From Paracoccus marcusii (GTDB lineage Bacteria; Pseudomonadota; Alphaproteobacteria; Rhodobacterales; Rhodobacteraceae): DNA of 64,000 nt. A program made the position numbers and the translations under genes. Below the pieces are notes generated by a model. That model worked only from the letters and a program-made list of their open reading frames with translations, searched no databases and was not told where the DNA came from. Each line of letters starts with the position of its first letter. The first letter of the stretch is position 1. The stretch covers positions 1,996,501 to 2,060,500 of the forward strand of contig NZ_CP117466.1 in NCBI RefSeq assembly GCF_028621715.1, written 5' to 3'. Shown one piece after another: positions 9,525 to 22,449 of this stretch.

Positions 9525-10709
9525 ATGCAGGGCAGGCGGATATTGCTGATCGTGGGCGGCGGGATCGCGGCCTTCAAGGCGCCGGCGCTGATCCGGCTGC
9601 TGCGCGCGGCAGGCGCGTCGGTGACGCCGGTGCTGACAGCTGCGGGCGCGCAGTTCACCACGCCCATGACCCTGTCCGTGCTGGCCGGAGAGCCGGTGCA
9701 CGACACGCTGTGGGATCAGGGTGCCGAGGCCGAGATCGGCCATATCCAGCTGTCGCGGCAGGCCGATCTGGTCGTCGTGGCCCCGGCCACCGCTGACCTG
9801 ATGGCCAAGATGGCCCAGGGATCGGCGAATGATCTGGCATCCACCCTGCTGCTGGCGACGGACAAGTGCGTCCTGATCGCGCCGGCGATGAACGTGCGGA
9901 TGTGGCACCACCCCGCGACACAGCGCAACCTGGCCACGCTGCGGGGCGACGGCGTGCTGTTCGTCGGCCCGGACGACGGCGACATGGCCTGCGGCGAATA
10001 CGGCGCGGGCCGCATGGCCGAACCCGAGGCGATCGTGGCCGCGATCCGTGCGGCCCTGACCGATGGGCCGCTGACGGGGCGGCATGTGATCGTGACGTCC
10101 GGCCCCACGCATGAGCCGATCGACCCGGTGCGCTATATCGCCAACCGCTCCAGCGGGGCGCAGGGGGCGGCGATCGCCGCGGCGCTGCGCGATCTGGGCG
10201 CGCGGGTCAGCTTCGTGACCGGCCCCGCATCCGTGCCGGCGCCGCAGGGCGTCGACGTGATCGCGGTGGAAACCGCGCAGCAGATGCGGGATGCGGTCGC
10301 GGCTGCGCTGCCCGCCGATGCGGCGGTGATGGCGGCGGCGGTGGCCGATTGGCGCGTGCTGAACGGCAGCGACCAGAAGATCAAGAAGACCGGCGACATG
10401 CCGACGCTGCAGATGGCCGAGAACCCGGACATCCTGGCTTGGATCAGCCGCGATGCGCGCCGCCCGCGCCTGGTCGTGGGGTTTGCGGCGGAAACGCAGG
10501 ACGTGACTGCCCATGCGACCGCGAAGCGGCTGCGCAAGGGCTGCGACTGGATCGTGGCGAACGATGTCAGCCCCGCCACGGGCATCATGGGCGGCAGCCA
10601 CAACACCGTCACGCTGATCACCGAAACCGGGGCCGAGGACTGGCCGCGGATGGACAAGCATGCCGTGGCGGCCCGGTTGGCCGCGCGGATCGCGGAGGCC
10701 TTGGCATGA
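9525..10709 (+). CDS. coaBC: Bifunctional phosphopantothenoylcysteine decarboxylase / phosphopantothenate-cysteine ligase
   Basis: CoaBC makes 4'-phosphopantetheine precursors for coenzyme A. CoaB joins cysteine to phosphopantothenate and CoaC, the FMN flavoprotein half, decarboxylates the product. The 394-residue protein starts with the CoaC signature ILLIVGGGIAAFKAPALIR. It has PAMNVRMWHHPATQRNL (the conserved PxMNxxMW), the GEYGAGRMAEP loop, and then the CoaB half with VIVTSGPTHEPIDPVRYIANRSSG split across the domain junction. KIKKTGDMPTLQMAENPDIL and NDVSPATGIMGG follow. Its TGA overlaps the ATG of a cysteine desulfurase as ATGA, which ties a cysteine-consuming CoA gene to the Fe-S assembly operon. 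Confidence 0.95.
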   Translation: MQGRRILLIVGGGIAAFKAPALIRLLRAAGASVTPVLTAAGAQFTTPMTLSVLAGEPVHDTLWDQGAEAEIGHIQLSRQADLVVVAPATADLMAKMAQGSANDLASTLLLATDKCVLIAPAMNVRMWHHPATQRNLATLRGDGVLFVGPDDGDMACGEYGAGRMAEPEAIVAAIRAALTDGPLTGRHVIVTSGPTHEPIDPVRYIANRSSGAQGAAIAAALRDLGARVSFVTGPASVPAPQGVDVIAVETAQQMRDAVAAALPADAAVMAAAVADWRVLNGSDQKIKKTGDMPTLQMAENPDILAWISRDARRPRLVVGFAAETQDVTAHATAKRLRKGCDWIVANDVSPATGIMGGSHNTVTLITETGAEDWPRMDKHAVAARLAARIAEALA

Positions 10710-11761
10710 GAACCTATCTGGACTGGAACGCCACCACGCCGCTGCGCCCCGAGGTCAAGGCCGCCATCACCGAGGCGCTGGAAATCTCTGGCAACCCGTC
10801 ATCGGTCCATACCGAGGGGCGGGCCGCCAAGATGGCGCTGGAACGCGCCCGTGAGCAGGTGGCCGTGGCCCTGGGCGCGGACGGGGCCGACGTGGTCTTC
10901 ACCGCCGGCGCGACCGAGGCCGCGGCGATGGTCCTGGGACAGGGCGGGTTCCACTGCGCCCCCGTGGAACACAGCGCCGTCAAGGTCTGGTGCGAGGCGG
11001 ACCTTGCGGTTGACCGCGACGGCATCGTCACCGTGACCGACCCCGCACGAACCAGTCTGCAGCTGGCCAACAACGAGACCGGCGTGATGCAGGACCTGCC
11101 GCAGGGGCTGCATTCCAGCGACCTGACGCAGGCCTTCGGCAAGGTGCCCATGGCGTTCAACTGGCTTGGCGTGACGGCAGGCTTCGTCAGCGCGCACAAG
11201 CTGGGCGGGCCAAAGGGAATCGGTGCGCTGATCCTGAAGAAAGGCACCGACCTGCCTCCGCTGATCAAGGGCGGCGGGCAAGAGCAGGGGCGCCGTGCGG
11301 GGACCGAGAACCTGATCGGCATCCTGGCCTTTGCCGCCGCCGCTACGGCCGCGCAGCGTGATCTGGACGCCGGGCTGTGGGACGCGGTCCGCGAGCGGCG
11401 CGACGCGCTGGAGGCGCGGATCTGCGACATCGCGCCCGGCGCGGTGATCGTCGGAAAGGCCGCGCAGCGCTTGCCGAACACGACATGCCTTCTTACATCG
11501 GGGTGGAAGGGCGAAACCCAGGTCATGCAGATGGATCTGGCAGGGTTCGCGATCTCGGCCGGCTCGGCCTGTTCGTCGGGCAAGGTCCGGGCCAGCGGTG
11601 CCCTGCAGGCGATGGGGTTCGATGATCAGCTTGCGCAATCGGCGATCCGGATCTCGATAAGCCCCGCTGTTGGGGACGATCAGATCAACCGATTTGCGGA
11701 TGCTTGGGAAAAGGCGTATTCACGCTGGCGCGACAGGAATGGACCGACCGCGGCCATTTGA
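10706..11761 (+). CDS. Cysteine desulfurase (NifS/IscS type)
   Basis: A PLP-dependent enzyme that removes sulfur from cysteine as a persulfide for Fe-S cluster assembly. The 351-residue product has WNATTPLRPEV at the N-terminus, NNETGVMQDLPQG, the PLP lysine in SAHKLGGPKGIGAL, the QEQGRRAGTEN loop, and the catalytic cysteine in AGSACSSGKV, the class I (IscS/NifS) type. I chose ATG 10706, four bases overlapping coaBC, because MRTYLDWNATTP is a full family N-terminus; the longer open frame upstream is antisense-like coaBC sequence. It is the first of two desulfurases in this operon, the second being SufS-type. In Rhodobacterales this gene is usually preceded by an iscR-like regulator, which is absent here. 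Confidence 0.92.
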   Translation: MRTYLDWNATTPLRPEVKAAITEALEISGNPSSVHTEGRAAKMALERAREQVAVALGADGADVVFTAGATEAAAMVLGQGGFHCAPVEHSAVKVWCEADLAVDRDGIVTVTDPARTSLQLANNETGVMQDLPQGLHSSDLTQAFGKVPMAFNWLGVTAGFVSAHKLGGPKGIGALILKKGTDLPPLIKGGGQEQGRRAGTENLIGILAFAAAATAAQRDLDAGLWDAVRERRDALEARICDIAPGAVIVGKAAQRLPNTTCLLTSGWKGETQVMQMDLAGFAISAGSACSSGKVRASGALQAMGFDDQLAQSAIRISISPAVGDDQINRFADAWEKAYSRWRDRNGPTAAI

Positions 11762-11777
11762 GGAAAAGGACTGAAGG

Positions 11778-13298
11778 ATGACGGACATCACCGATCTTGA
11801 CGTGCGCGAAGGCGTAGACCGGGAAACGGTCGAGACTGTCCAGAACATGGGCAGCTACAAATACGGCTGGAACACCGAGATCGAGATGGACTATGCGCCC
11901 AAGGGCGTGAACGAGGATATCGTCCGTCTGATCTCGGCCAAGAACCAGGAACCGGAATGGATGACCGAATGGCGGCTGGAAGCCTATCGCCGCTGGGTCA
12001 CCATGGCAGAGCCGAAATGGGCGATGCTGAACTATCCCGAGATCGACTATCAGGACCAGTATTACTATGCGCGTCCCAAGAGCATGGAGGAGAAGCCCAA
12101 GTCGCTGGACGACGTGGACCCCAAGCTGCTGGCGACCTATGACAAGCTGGGCATCCCGCTGCGCGAGCAGATGATCCTGGCGGGCGTCGAGGGCGCCGAG
12201 GATGCGCCCGCCGAGGGTCGCCGCGTGGCCGTGGACGCCGTCTTCGACAGCGTCAGCCTGGGCACGACCTTCAAGGACGAGCTGGCCAAGGCCGGGGTGA
12301 TCTTCTGTTCGATCAGCGAGGCGATCCGCGAGCATCCCGAACTGGTGCGCAAGTACCTGGGATCGGTCGTGCCGCAGTCGGACAACTATTTCGCGACGCT
12401 GAACAGCGCCGTGTTCTCGGATGGCAGCTTCGTCTACATCCCGCCCGGCGTGAAGTGCCCGATGGAGCTGTCGACCTATTTCCGCATCAATGCGGAGAAC
12501 ACCGGCCAGTTCGAACGGACCCTGATCATCGCCGACAAGGGCGCCCATGTCAGCTATCTAGAAGGCTGCACCGCGCCCAAGCGCGACACCAACCAGCTGC
12601 ATGCCGCAGTCGTTGAGTTGGTCATCCTCGAGGATGCCGAGATCAAGTATTCGACCGTCCAGAACTGGTTCCCCGGCGACGAGGACGGCAAGGGCGGCAT
12701 CTACAACTTCGTCACCAAGCGCGCCGATTGCCGCGGCGACCGGGCCAAGGTGATGTGGACGCAGGTCGAGACCGGATCGGCGATCACCTGGAAGTACCCG
12801 TCCTGCATCCTGCGCGGCAACGAGAGCCAGGGCGAGTTCTATTCGATCGCCATCGCCAACAACTGGCAGCAGGCCGATACCGGCACCAAGATGATCCATT
12901 TGGGCAAGAACACGCGCTCGCGGATCGTGTCCAAGGGGATTTCGGCAGGACAGGCGCAGAACACCTATCGCGGGCTGGTCACCATGCACCCGCGCGCCAC
13001 GAACAGCCGCAACTATACCCAGTGCGACAGCCTGCTGATCGGCGACAAGTGCGGGGCGCATACCGTGCCCTATATCGAGGTCAAGAACAGCAGCAGCCGC
13101 GTGGAGCACGAGGCGACGACCAGCAAGGTCGACGACGACCAGCTGTTCTATTGCCGGTCGCGCGGGATGGACGAGGAAGAGGCCGTGGCGCTGGTCGTCA
13201 ACGGGTTCTGCCGCGAGGTCCTGCAGGCCCTGCCCATGGAATTCGCCATGGAGGCGCAGGCGCTGGTCGCGATCTCGCTGGAAGGCTCGGTGGGCTGA
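11778..13298 (+). CDS. sufB: Fe-S cluster assembly scaffold protein SufB
   Basis: SufB is part of the SufBC2D scaffold on which Fe-S clusters are built. The 506-residue length fits the long SufB class. Visible landmarks are [15 protein letters not shown], the [20 protein letters not shown] strand region, the [20 protein letters not shown] motif with the conserved cysteine, NRNYTQC-like [20 protein letters not shown], and [20 protein letters not shown] near the end. It starts 16 bases after the desulfurase with AAAAGGA upstream. It is followed by sufC and sufD. Confidence 0.97.
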   Translation: MTDITDLDVREGVDRETVETVQNMGSYKYGWNTEIEMDYAPKGVNEDIVRLISAKNQEPEWMTEWRLEAYRRWVTMAEPKWAMLNYPEIDYQDQYYYARPKSMEEKPKSLDDVDPKLLATYDKLGIPLREQMILAGVEGAEDAPAEGRRVAVDAVFDSVSLGTTFKDELAKAGVIFCSISEAIREHPELVRKYLGSVVPQSDNYFATLNSAVFSDGSFVYIPPGVKCPMELSTYFRINAENTGQFERTLIIADKGAHVSYLEGCTAPKRDTNQLHAAVVELVILEDAEIKYSTVQNWFPGDEDGKGGIYNFVTKRADCRGDRAKVMWTQVETGSAITWKYPSCILRGNESQGEFYSIAIANNWQQADTGTKMIHLGKNTRSRIVSKGISAGQAQNTYRGLVTMHPRATNSRNYTQCDSLLIGDKCGAHTVPYIEVKNSSSRVEHEATTSKVDDDQLFYCRSRGMDEEEAVALVVNGFCREVLQALPMEFAMEAQALVAISLEGSVG

Positions 13299-13374
13299 TC
13301 GATCCGGCCGGGCATTGCTGCCCGGCCACCATAGATGCGGCGCCCCGGTGGCGCCTTTGCCGTTTGAGGGAAAT

Positions 13375-14129
<755 letters not shown>

Positions 14130-14130
<1 letters not shown>

Positions 14131-15464
14131 TGTCCGAATCCGCCGTTCAGGAAATCCAGACCCCGCAGGTCACCGGCGCGCCCAAGCCCGCCAATGCGCT
14201 GGATGCGCGGCTGGCCGCGACCACGCTGCCCACGGGTGGGTTCACCGCCGCCGCGCGCGCCGACGCGCTGGCACGGCTGCGCGCCATGGGCCTGCCGGGC
14301 CCGCGTGACGAATACTGGCGCTATACCGACCCGCGCCCGTTCAACGCGCCCGAGCCGCAGGCGCTGGCCATCGATACGGGCCCGGAATCGCCGCTGTTCA
14401 CCGCGCGTGACAAACTGACGCTGGTCTTTGTCGACGGCGCGTTCGACGCCTCGGCATCCGACGACCTGTCGCTGGAAGGGATCGAGATCACCACCTTGGC
14501 GCAGGCCGACCGGGCGGGCGATCATTGGTCGGCCGACCTGTACGGGACGCTGGAACTGGCCGGTCAGACCCCGGTCAAGCGCCCCTTCGCGGCGCTGAAT
14601 ACGGCCGTGGCGGCCGATGGCCTGCTGATCCGCGTGACAGGCAAGCCTTCGCGTCCGGTGCATGTGCTGCATCGCCGCGGGTCGGACCGCGCGGATGCCG
14701 TCTGGCATCACGTGATCCGGGTCGAATCGGGCGCCGAACTGACGCTGCTGGAAAGCGGCATGGTCGGCGCGCGGTCGAACGGCATGATCGAGGCCGATCT
14801 GCTGCCGGGCGCCACGCTGCACCACATCGCGGCCAAGCGCGCGGTCGACCCCAAGGTCGGCCTATCGCACCTGTTCGCCCGCGTGGGCGAGGGTGCGGTG
14901 CTGAAGAGCTTCGCGCTGGTCGTGAACGGTACGACCATGCGCCACGAGGCCGTCGTGGACATGGTCGGCGACGATGCGGTGGCACATGTCGCCGCGGCGG
15001 TGCTGGGCGACGGCGATGTCGGTCCGTTCCACCACGACGACACCGTCTTCGTGACCCATGGCGCGCTGCGCGGCGAAAGCCGGCAGGTGTTCAAGAAGGT
15101 CCTGAAGAACGGGGCGACCGGCGTGTTCCAGGGCAAGATCCTGGTCAAGAACGGCGCGCAGAAGACCGACGGCTATCAGATCAGCCAGGCCCTGCTGCTG
15201 GACGAGGCCAGCCAGTTCCTGGCCAAGCCCGAGCTTGAGATCTATGCCGACGACGTCAAGTGTTCGCACGGATCCACGACGGGCGCGATCGACGAGGGTG
15301 CGTTGTTCTACCTGCGCTCTCGCGGGGTGCCCTATGACCGGGCGATCGTGTTCCTGGTGCTGTCGTTCCTGGCCGACGCCCTGGCCGAGGTCGACGACGA
15401 GAGCCTGCGCGACGAGATCAACGAACGGCTGGACGCGTGGCTGACCGAACGCCCGCAGGGATGA
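14130..15464 (+). CDS. sufD: Fe-S cluster assembly protein SufD
   Basis: SufD pairs with SufB on the SufC dimer. The 444-residue product shows GPRDEYWRYTDPRPFN near the N-terminus, the long beta-helix middle, and the C-terminal family block DGYQISQALLLDEASQF, KPELEIYADDVKCSHGSTTG and LRSRGVPYDRA, with the conserved cysteine and histidine in DVKCSHG. I chose ATG 14130, which overlaps the sufC stop by one base. Its own TGA overlaps the ATG of the next membrane-protein gene. Confidence 0.96.
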
Positions 15465-15955
15465 CCGGCCCGCGCGGCGGGATGGTGCTGCGCGTGCTGG
15501 AAAGCTGGTGGGCCCCGCGCCGGGTGGTGCGGGGCCTGTCGGCGATCCCCGACAGCACGCTGCTGGTCGTGCTGATGGTGGCTATGCTGATCACGCTGGT
15601 CGGGCAGGCGCCGGGCCTGTCGCGCGCGGCGCAGTTGGACCCGTCGATCCCGCTGGACGCGCGGATCGGGGGTGCGGCCCTTGGGACCATGTTCATGATG
15701 CCGCTGGTAGCCTATGCCATGGCGGGGCTGACGGTGCTGCTCAGCCGCCTGACCCCGTGGCGGCTGGAGGCGCGCCATGCGCGTCTGGCGCTGTTCTGGG
15801 CGTTGATGGCGGTGGCGCCCGCGACGCTTTTGGGCGGGATGGTGGCGGGGCTGATCGGCCCGTCCCCCGCGCTGACCCTGACCCGCACGGTGGCGGGTGC
15901 GGGATTCCTGTTCATCTGGGGCGCCGGGATCATGGCGCTGGCGAGACGCAAATGA
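15461..15955 (+). CDS. Small integral membrane protein in the suf operon
   Basis: A 164-residue hydrophobic protein with about four predicted membrane segments, including LLVVLMVAMLITLVGQAPGL, AALGTMFMMPLVAYAMAGL and GAGFLFIWGAGIMAL. I chose ATG 15461, which overlaps the sufD stop as ATGA. It is followed, with the same kind of overlap, by a second membrane protein that looks YIP1-like; the two are often found together between sufD and sufS in Rhodobacterales (from memory). No catalytic motif is visible and the role is unknown. Transport or membrane linkage for Fe-S assembly would be speculation. Confidence 0.8.
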   Translation: MTGPRGGMVLRVLESWWAPRRVVRGLSAIPDSTLLVVLMVAMLITLVGQAPGLSRAAQLDPSIPLDARIGGAALGTMFMMPLVAYAMAGLTVLLSRLTPWRLEARHARLALFWALMAVAPATLLGGMVAGLIGPSPALTLTRTVAGAGFLFIWGAGIMALARRK

Positions 15956-16545
15956 CCTTCGACGACTTCAAGGCGCTGGCGCGCCGGACCCTGCGCGATC
16001 CAGAAGGGGCGGCCCGCTGGTTGATCGACCAGCGCTGGCCGATGCAGGTGCGCTGGATGGCGCTGGTTCTGGCGGTGTCGCTGTCGGGGCTGCTGGCCTA
16101 CGGCTCGACCCTGCTGTTCCCGCTGCCCTCGGACGAGGGGGCGGCCGTGTTCTCGATCAGCCGGCAGCCGCTGGTCCTGGCCGGAATGCAGCTGGTCGCG
16201 ATCGTTCTGGGCGCGGGTTTGATGGCCGGGGTCGGGCGCATGTTCGGCGGCCACGGCCGGTTCGAGGATGCCCTGCTGCTGACCGTCTGGATCGAGGTGA
16301 TGCTGCTGGTCGTGCAATTGGCCCAGATCGTGCTGTCGCTGGCCCTGCCGGGGCTGGCGGGGATCCTGGGGATCATCGCGGTCGCGCTGTTCCTGTGGCT
16401 GACGGTGCAGTTCACCAAGGCGCTCCACGGGTTCACCAGCGGCCCCAAGGTGCTGCTGGTCATGTTCGGCACGCTGCTGGTCATGGGATTCGTCCTGTCG
16501 TTCTTCATGGCCGCGCTTGGCCTCATGCCGGAGATGCCGCAATGA
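15952..16545 (+). CDS. YIP1 family membrane protein
   Basis: A 197-residue protein with five hydrophobic segments after a soluble N-terminus (FDDFKALARRTLRDPEGAAR), matching the YIP1/DUF1282 layout: MALVLAVSLSGLLAYG, LVAIVLGAGLMAGVGRMFGG, LLLVVQLAQIVLSLALPGL, IIAVALFLWLTVQFTKALHG and LLVMFGTLLVMGFVLSFFM. The conserved GG-H-G-FEDALLLT-type motif is present (FGGHGRFEDALLLTVW). It overlaps the preceding gene by four bases and sufS by four, so it is part of one translationally coupled transcript. Function unknown. Confidence 0.83.
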   Translation: MTFDDFKALARRTLRDPEGAARWLIDQRWPMQVRWMALVLAVSLSGLLAYGSTLLFPLPSDEGAAVFSISRQPLVLAGMQLVAIVLGAGLMAGVGRMFGGHGRFEDALLLTVWIEVMLLVVQLAQIVLSLALPGLAGILGIIAVALFLWLTVQFTKALHGFTSGPKVLLVMFGTLLVMGFVLSFFMAALGLMPEMPQ

Positions 16546-17753
16546 GCTTTGACGTCAACGCCGTCCGCGCCGATTTTCCGATCCTGTCGACGACGGTCAA
16601 CGGGCGCCCGCTGGTCTATCTGGACAGCGGCGCCAGCGCGCAGAAGCCGCGCGTCGTGATCGACGCCATCACCCGCGCCTATGAAGGCGAATACGCCAAT
16701 GTCCATCGCGGCCTGCATTACCTGTCGAACCTTGCGACCGACAATTACGAACGCGTCCGCAGGATCATCGCACGGTTCCTGAACGCGCCCGCGGTCGACG
16801 AGGTGATCTTCACCAGCGGCTCGACCGAGGCGCTGAACCTGGTCAGCTATGCCTGGGCCGCGCCGCGCCTGCAGGCCGGCGACGAGATCGTGCTGTCGCT
16901 GCTGGAGCATCACGCCAATATCGTGCCCTGGCATTTCCTGCGCGAACGCCAGGGCGTGGTGCTGAAATGGGTCGAACCCGATGCGGATGGCAGCCTGCCG
17001 CCGGAAAAGGTGCTGGCCGCGATCACGCCGCGCACGCGGATGCTGGCGCTGACGCACATGTCGAACGTGACCGGGACGGTCGTGGACATCGCGGCGATCC
17101 GCCGCGGCACCGACCTGCCGATGGTCGTGGACGGGTCGCAGGCCGCGGTTCACATGCCGGTGGACCTGTCGACGCTTGGCGCCGATTTTTACTGCATCAC
17201 GGGGCACAAGCTGTACGGTCCCTCTGGCTCGGGTGCGATCTGGATCCGCGCCGACCGACAGGCCGAGATGCGTCCCTTTCTGGGCGGCGGCGACATGATC
17301 CGCACCGTCAGCCGCGACGCCGTGACCTATAACGACCCGCCCTTGCGGTTCGAGGCCGGCACGCCCGGCATCGTCAACCAGATCGGACTGGGCGTCGCGC
17401 TGGAATACATGATGTCCCTGGGGATGGAGAACATCGCCGCCCATGAGCGCGCGCTGCGCGATCATGCTCGCGACCGCCTGCGGGCGCTGAACTGGCTGCA
17501 GGTGCAGGGCGATGCGCCGGGCAAGGGCGCGATCTTCTCCATGACGATGGATGGGGCGCACGCGCATGACATCTCGACCATCCTGGACAAGAAGGGAATC
17601 GCGGTCCGTGCGGGCAGCCACTGCGCCATGCCCCTGATGGAGCATCTGGGAATCAATGCCAGCGCCCGTGCCAGCTTTGCGATGTACAACACGCAGGCAG
17701 ATGTGGACGCGCTGGTCGAAGGATTGATCTTCTGCCGCGAGCTTTTCGCCTGA
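16542..17753 (+). CDS. sufS: Cysteine desulfurase SufS
   Basis: SufS is the class II cysteine desulfurase that feeds the SufBCD scaffold, normally through SufE. The 403-residue protein has VYLDSGASAQKPRVV, NVHRGLHYLSNLATD, FTSGSTEALNLV, the PLP lysine in ITGHKLYGPSGSGAIW, and the catalytic loop VRAGSHCAMPLMEHLG with the active cysteine in the RxGxHC context of the SufS/CsdA class. ATG 16542 overlaps the preceding gene. No sufE, sufA or sufT follows directly; the next gene starts about 100 bases on and is unrelated. Confidence 0.96.
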   Translation: MSFDVNAVRADFPILSTTVNGRPLVYLDSGASAQKPRVVIDAITRAYEGEYANVHRGLHYLSNLATDNYERVRRIIARFLNAPAVDEVIFTSGSTEALNLVSYAWAAPRLQAGDEIVLSLLEHHANIVPWHFLRERQGVVLKWVEPDADGSLPPEKVLAAITPRTRMLALTHMSNVTGTVVDIAAIRRGTDLPMVVDGSQAAVHMPVDLSTLGADFYCITGHKLYGPSGSGAIWIRADRQAEMRPFLGGGDMIRTVSRDAVTYNDPPLRFEAGTPGIVNQIGLGVALEYMMSLGMENIAAHERALRDHARDRLRALNWLQVQGDAPGKGAIFSMTMDGAHAHDISTILDKKGIAVRAGSHCAMPLMEHLGINASARASFAMYNTQADVDALVEGLIFCRELFA

Positions 17754-17855
17754 TTCTTGCAAAGATTTCGAGGGGCGTCGAAGAATGCCCGATAAATCTT
17801 GCCGGATGGCGGGAATGTCTGCATCCCTGACCCATCATCAGCGATGGGGGCGGGA

Positions 17856-19073
17856 ATGGCCGAGGTTCTGGTTCTGGGTGCGGGTATGGTGGGCGTCAGC
17901 ACCGGTCTGGCGCTGCAGGCGCGTGGGCATGACGTCACCATCATCGAACGGGGCGTGCCGGGGCGCGAGACCAGCTATGGCAATGCCGGCCTGATCCAGA
18001 CTGAAGCGGTCGAGCCCTATGCCATGCCGCTGTCGCCCGGCGCGCTGTTCCAGATCGCCCTGGGGCGCGGCTATGACGTGAAATGGACGCCGCAGGGCCT
18101 GCTGTCGCAACTGGGCGCGGTCGCGACCTATGCGTGGAATTCGCGGCCTGCCGCGCACAGGCGGGCATCGGTGACCTGGGGCAAGCTGATCCGCCAGTCG
18201 ACCGACCGTCACGGCCCCTTGATCGCGGCGGCGGGCGCCGACAACATCATCCGCCGCAACGGCTATATCGAGATCCACCGCACCCCCGCCAAGATGGAGG
18301 CCGCCCGCAAGACTGCCGAACGTTTCGCGACCGAGTTCGGCGTGCAGGCGCGGCTGATGAGCGGGGCCGACCTGCGCGCCATGGAGCCCGCGATCCGCAT
18401 CGAGGTCGAGGGCGCGACCCATTGGTCCGACAGCTGGAACTGCGCCGATCCGGGCGGCCTGGTCGCCAGCTATGCGGCGCTGTTCCAGAAGCGGGGCGGG
18501 CGCGTCGTGAACGGCGATGCCGGTGACCTGCACCGCCATGGCGCGGGCTGGCGCGCCGACGAGGTCGAGGCGGAACATGCCGTCATCGCGCTTGGGCCCT
18601 GGTCGCCGATGCTGACGCAGCGCTTTGGCCTCAAGGTGCCGATGGTATTCAAGCGCGGCTATCACAAGCATTATCACATGGAGCTGCCGCCCCATCACCC
18701 GATCGCCGATTTCGGCAATTCGGTCGTGCTGTCGCCCATGCGCCGCGGTCTGCGCATCGCCACCGCGGCCGAGCTGACGCCCCATCCGCGCCTGTCGCCG
18801 CCGCAGCTGAAGCATGGCGAAAAGGCCGCGCGCGAGCTGTTTGACATCGGGGCGGCGGTCGAGGCCGAACCCTGGACCGGACGGCGCCCCTGCATGCCCG
18901 ACATGCTGCCCGTGGTGGGCCGCGTGCCGGACCAGCCGAACCTGTGGGCGCATTTCGGTCACGGCCACCAGGGCTTTACCCTGGGCCCCGTCACGGCTGA
19001 AATCCTGGCGGATGAGCTGTCGGGCGGCGAAGGCTGGGCGGAACTTCAGCCGGGGCGCCTGAAACGCGGTTGA
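17856..19073 (+). CDS. FAD-dependent oxidoreductase, D-amino-acid dehydrogenase (DadA) type
   Basis: A 405-residue flavoprotein of the DAO/DadA family that oxidises amino acids or N-substituted amines. The Rossmann FAD site is at the N-terminus: [20 protein letters not shown], then [20 protein letters not shown], the typical DadA sequence. C-terminal FAD contacts are in [18 protein letters not shown] and [18 protein letters not shown] chose ATG 17856 because it gives the canonical N-terminus immediately before the nucleotide-binding strand; the frame is open about 19 codons upstream. The substrate cannot be read from sequence. It stands alone. Confidence 0.85.
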   Translation: MAEVLVLGAGMVGVSTGLALQARGHDVTIIERGVPGRETSYGNAGLIQTEAVEPYAMPLSPGALFQIALGRGYDVKWTPQGLLSQLGAVATYAWNSRPAAHRRASVTWGKLIRQSTDRHGPLIAAAGADNIIRRNGYIEIHRTPAKMEAARKTAERFATEFGVQARLMSGADLRAMEPAIRIEVEGATHWSDSWNCADPGGLVASYAALFQKRGGRVVNGDAGDLHRHGAGWRADEVEAEHAVIALGPWSPMLTQRFGLKVPMVFKRGYHKHYHMELPPHHPIADFGNSVVLSPMRRGLRIATAAELTPHPRLSPPQLKHGEKAARELFDIGAAVEAEPWTGRRPCMPDMLPVVGRVPDQPNLWAHFGHGHQGFTLGPVTAEILADELSGGEGWAELQPGRLKRG

Positions 19074-19110
19074 AACCGGGCGGCTGCCATCACATCTTGA
19101 GGGCAACTCC

Positions 19111-19125
19111 GAACGGATCAGGAAC
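19111..19125 (+). promoter_or_regulatory. LexA (SOS) box upstream of uvrB
   Basis: GAAC, seven bases, GAAC, ending three bases before the uvrB ATG. This is the reverse complement of GTTC-N7-GTTC, the LexA site established for alphaproteobacteria such as Rhodobacter. Its place in front of a nucleotide-excision repair gene makes chance unlikely, although the site is so close to the start that it overlaps the ribosome-binding region (AGGAAC). Confidence 0.75.
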
Positions 19126-19128
19126 CTC

Positions 19129-21311
<2,183 letters not shown>

Positions 21312-21315
<4 letters not shown>

Positions 21316-21587
21316 CTGCATTCCACCCGGGCGATCCAGCCCTTGGCGTCCAGGAACATGGTCAGGCGCGCGGGATTGTAGTCGCGCGTCATGACGCCCT
21401 GGTTGTGCACCTCGCGCTTGCGCAGGTTCGGCGGCAGGCGGACCTCGCCGATGTTGCGTCCGACCAGGGCTTGGTGCTGGGACAGGTCGCACTGGCGGGC
21501 GGGAACGTCATAAGGGCTGCCGGCGCAGGCACCCAAGGCCAGCATCAGCAGCGACGCGCAAAGGACAGGGTGGCGAAAGGGGGTCAT
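21312..21587 (-). CDS. I78 family peptidase inhibitor lipoprotein
   Basis: A 91-residue secreted lipoprotein. It has a signal peptide with lipobox LALGAC at about residues 15 to 20 and a short mature domain of the I78 inhibitor type: [33 protein letters not shown] cut by the ordered core, and the end [14 protein letters not shown], which matches the family pattern of a D-rich turn and a final cysteine. It probably forms a small inhibitor-fold protein in the periplasm or outer membrane; the target is unknown. ATG 21587 was chosen because it starts the signal peptide; the open frame upstream is not protein-like. Confidence 0.75.
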
Positions 21588-21662
21588 GATCACGTCTCTC
21601 TCATGTGACAACGGCGTGTTGGAATGCCAACGTGGGCCATGTTCAGTTGTTCCGGTGGCAAG

Positions 21663-21980
21663 ATGATGAAACATACGGTTTGGGTGGCGATGGTGGCATT
21701 CTGGCCCGCCGTCGCGCAATCCTCGACAGACGAGGCATGGGCCGAACTGCGCGACCGCACCGTGGCGGAATGCACCCGCCTGGCGCAGGACGCAGCGCCA
21801 GACGCGGAACTGTCCGTGACCCCGAACGAATTCGGCACCCAGACCCACGCGCTGGCGCTGGTCGTCGCGACGCTGCCGGACCGTCCGTCGGAACTGTCGG
21901 TCTGCCTGCTGGACAAGCAGACCGGCGCGGCGCAGCTGAGCGTTCCGTTCCAGGATCTGCCCGATACCCTGCAGCCCTGA
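21663..21980 (+). CDS. Small exported protein of unknown function
   Basis: A 105-residue protein starting [19 protein letters not shown], a plausible signal peptide cleaved after AVA, followed by a hydrophilic domain with two cysteines (VAECTRL and LSVCLLD) that could form a disulfide. Two consecutive ATGs (21663 and 21666) are possible starts. It diverges from the I78 gene. I do not recognise the family. Confidence 0.55.
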   Translation: MMKHTVWVAMVAFWPAVAQSSTDEAWAELRDRTVAECTRLAQDAAPDAELSVTPNEFGTQTHALALVVATLPDRPSELSVCLLDKQTGAAQLSVPFQDLPDTLQP

Positions 21981-22065
21981 CCTGCGTCGGCATGACCGGG
22001 GCAGGGGGCTTGATCCGCCCCCCGGATTTGGCGATACAGCGGACAGTCAATCCGAAGGATCACCC

Positions 22066-22377
22066 ATGCCCGTGCGCATCTATCAGCCCGCCCGCACCGC
22101 GATGCAGTCCGGTACCGCCAAGACCAAGGGCTGGGTGCTGGAATTTCCGCCCACCGACGCGCGCGAGGTCGATCCGCTGATGGGCTGGACCAGCAGTGGC
22201 GACACCCAAAGCCAGGTCCGCCTGCGCTTTGACACCCGCAAGCAGGCCGAGGATTACGCCCGCGATCATGGTCTGGAATTCGTGGTGCAGGAACCGCACC
22301 GCCGCGGCACGAACATTCGCCCCCGCGGCTATGGCGAGAATTTCGCCACCGACCGCCGCGAGCCCTGGAGCCACTGA
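22066..22377 (+). CDS. ETC complex I subunit (NDUFS4-like conserved region)
   Basis: A 103-residue protein of the ETC_C1_NDUFA4/NDUFS4 family, an accessory subunit of respiratory complex I seen in alphaproteobacteria and mitochondria. Recognisable features are [20 protein letters not shown] cut at the family start, [27 protein letters not shown] and [12 protein letters not shown] at the C-terminus. It probably sits on the cytoplasmic arm of NADH:ubiquinone oxidoreductase. AAGGA upstream of ATG 22066 supports the start. It is not near nuo genes here. Confidence 0.85.
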   Translation: MPVRIYQPARTAMQSGTAKTKGWVLEFPPTDAREVDPLMGWTSSGDTQSQVRLRFDTRKQAEDYARDHGLEFVVQEPHRRGTNIRPRGYGENFATDRREPWSH

Positions 22378-22408
22378 GGCCGCATCCGCCATCGACACAA
22401 ATCTTTGC

Positions 22409-22428
22409 TGACCGCCCCAGGGCGGTCA
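22409..22428. other. Perfect 8-bp stem-loop between ETC subunit and MYG1 genes
   Basis: TGACCGCC, loop CCAG, GGCGGTCA. No run of T follows on the + strand, so it is a weak candidate terminator or a leader structure for the next gene, which starts 22 bases on. Confidence 0.4.
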
Positions 22429-22449
22429 TCTGCATTTGAGGGATATTCC

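Noticed and set aside
17754..17855. Imperfect inverted repeat after sufS (GCAAAGATTT and AAATCTTGC).
   Set aside because: Large loop of about 30 bases and no T run; too weak to call a terminator.
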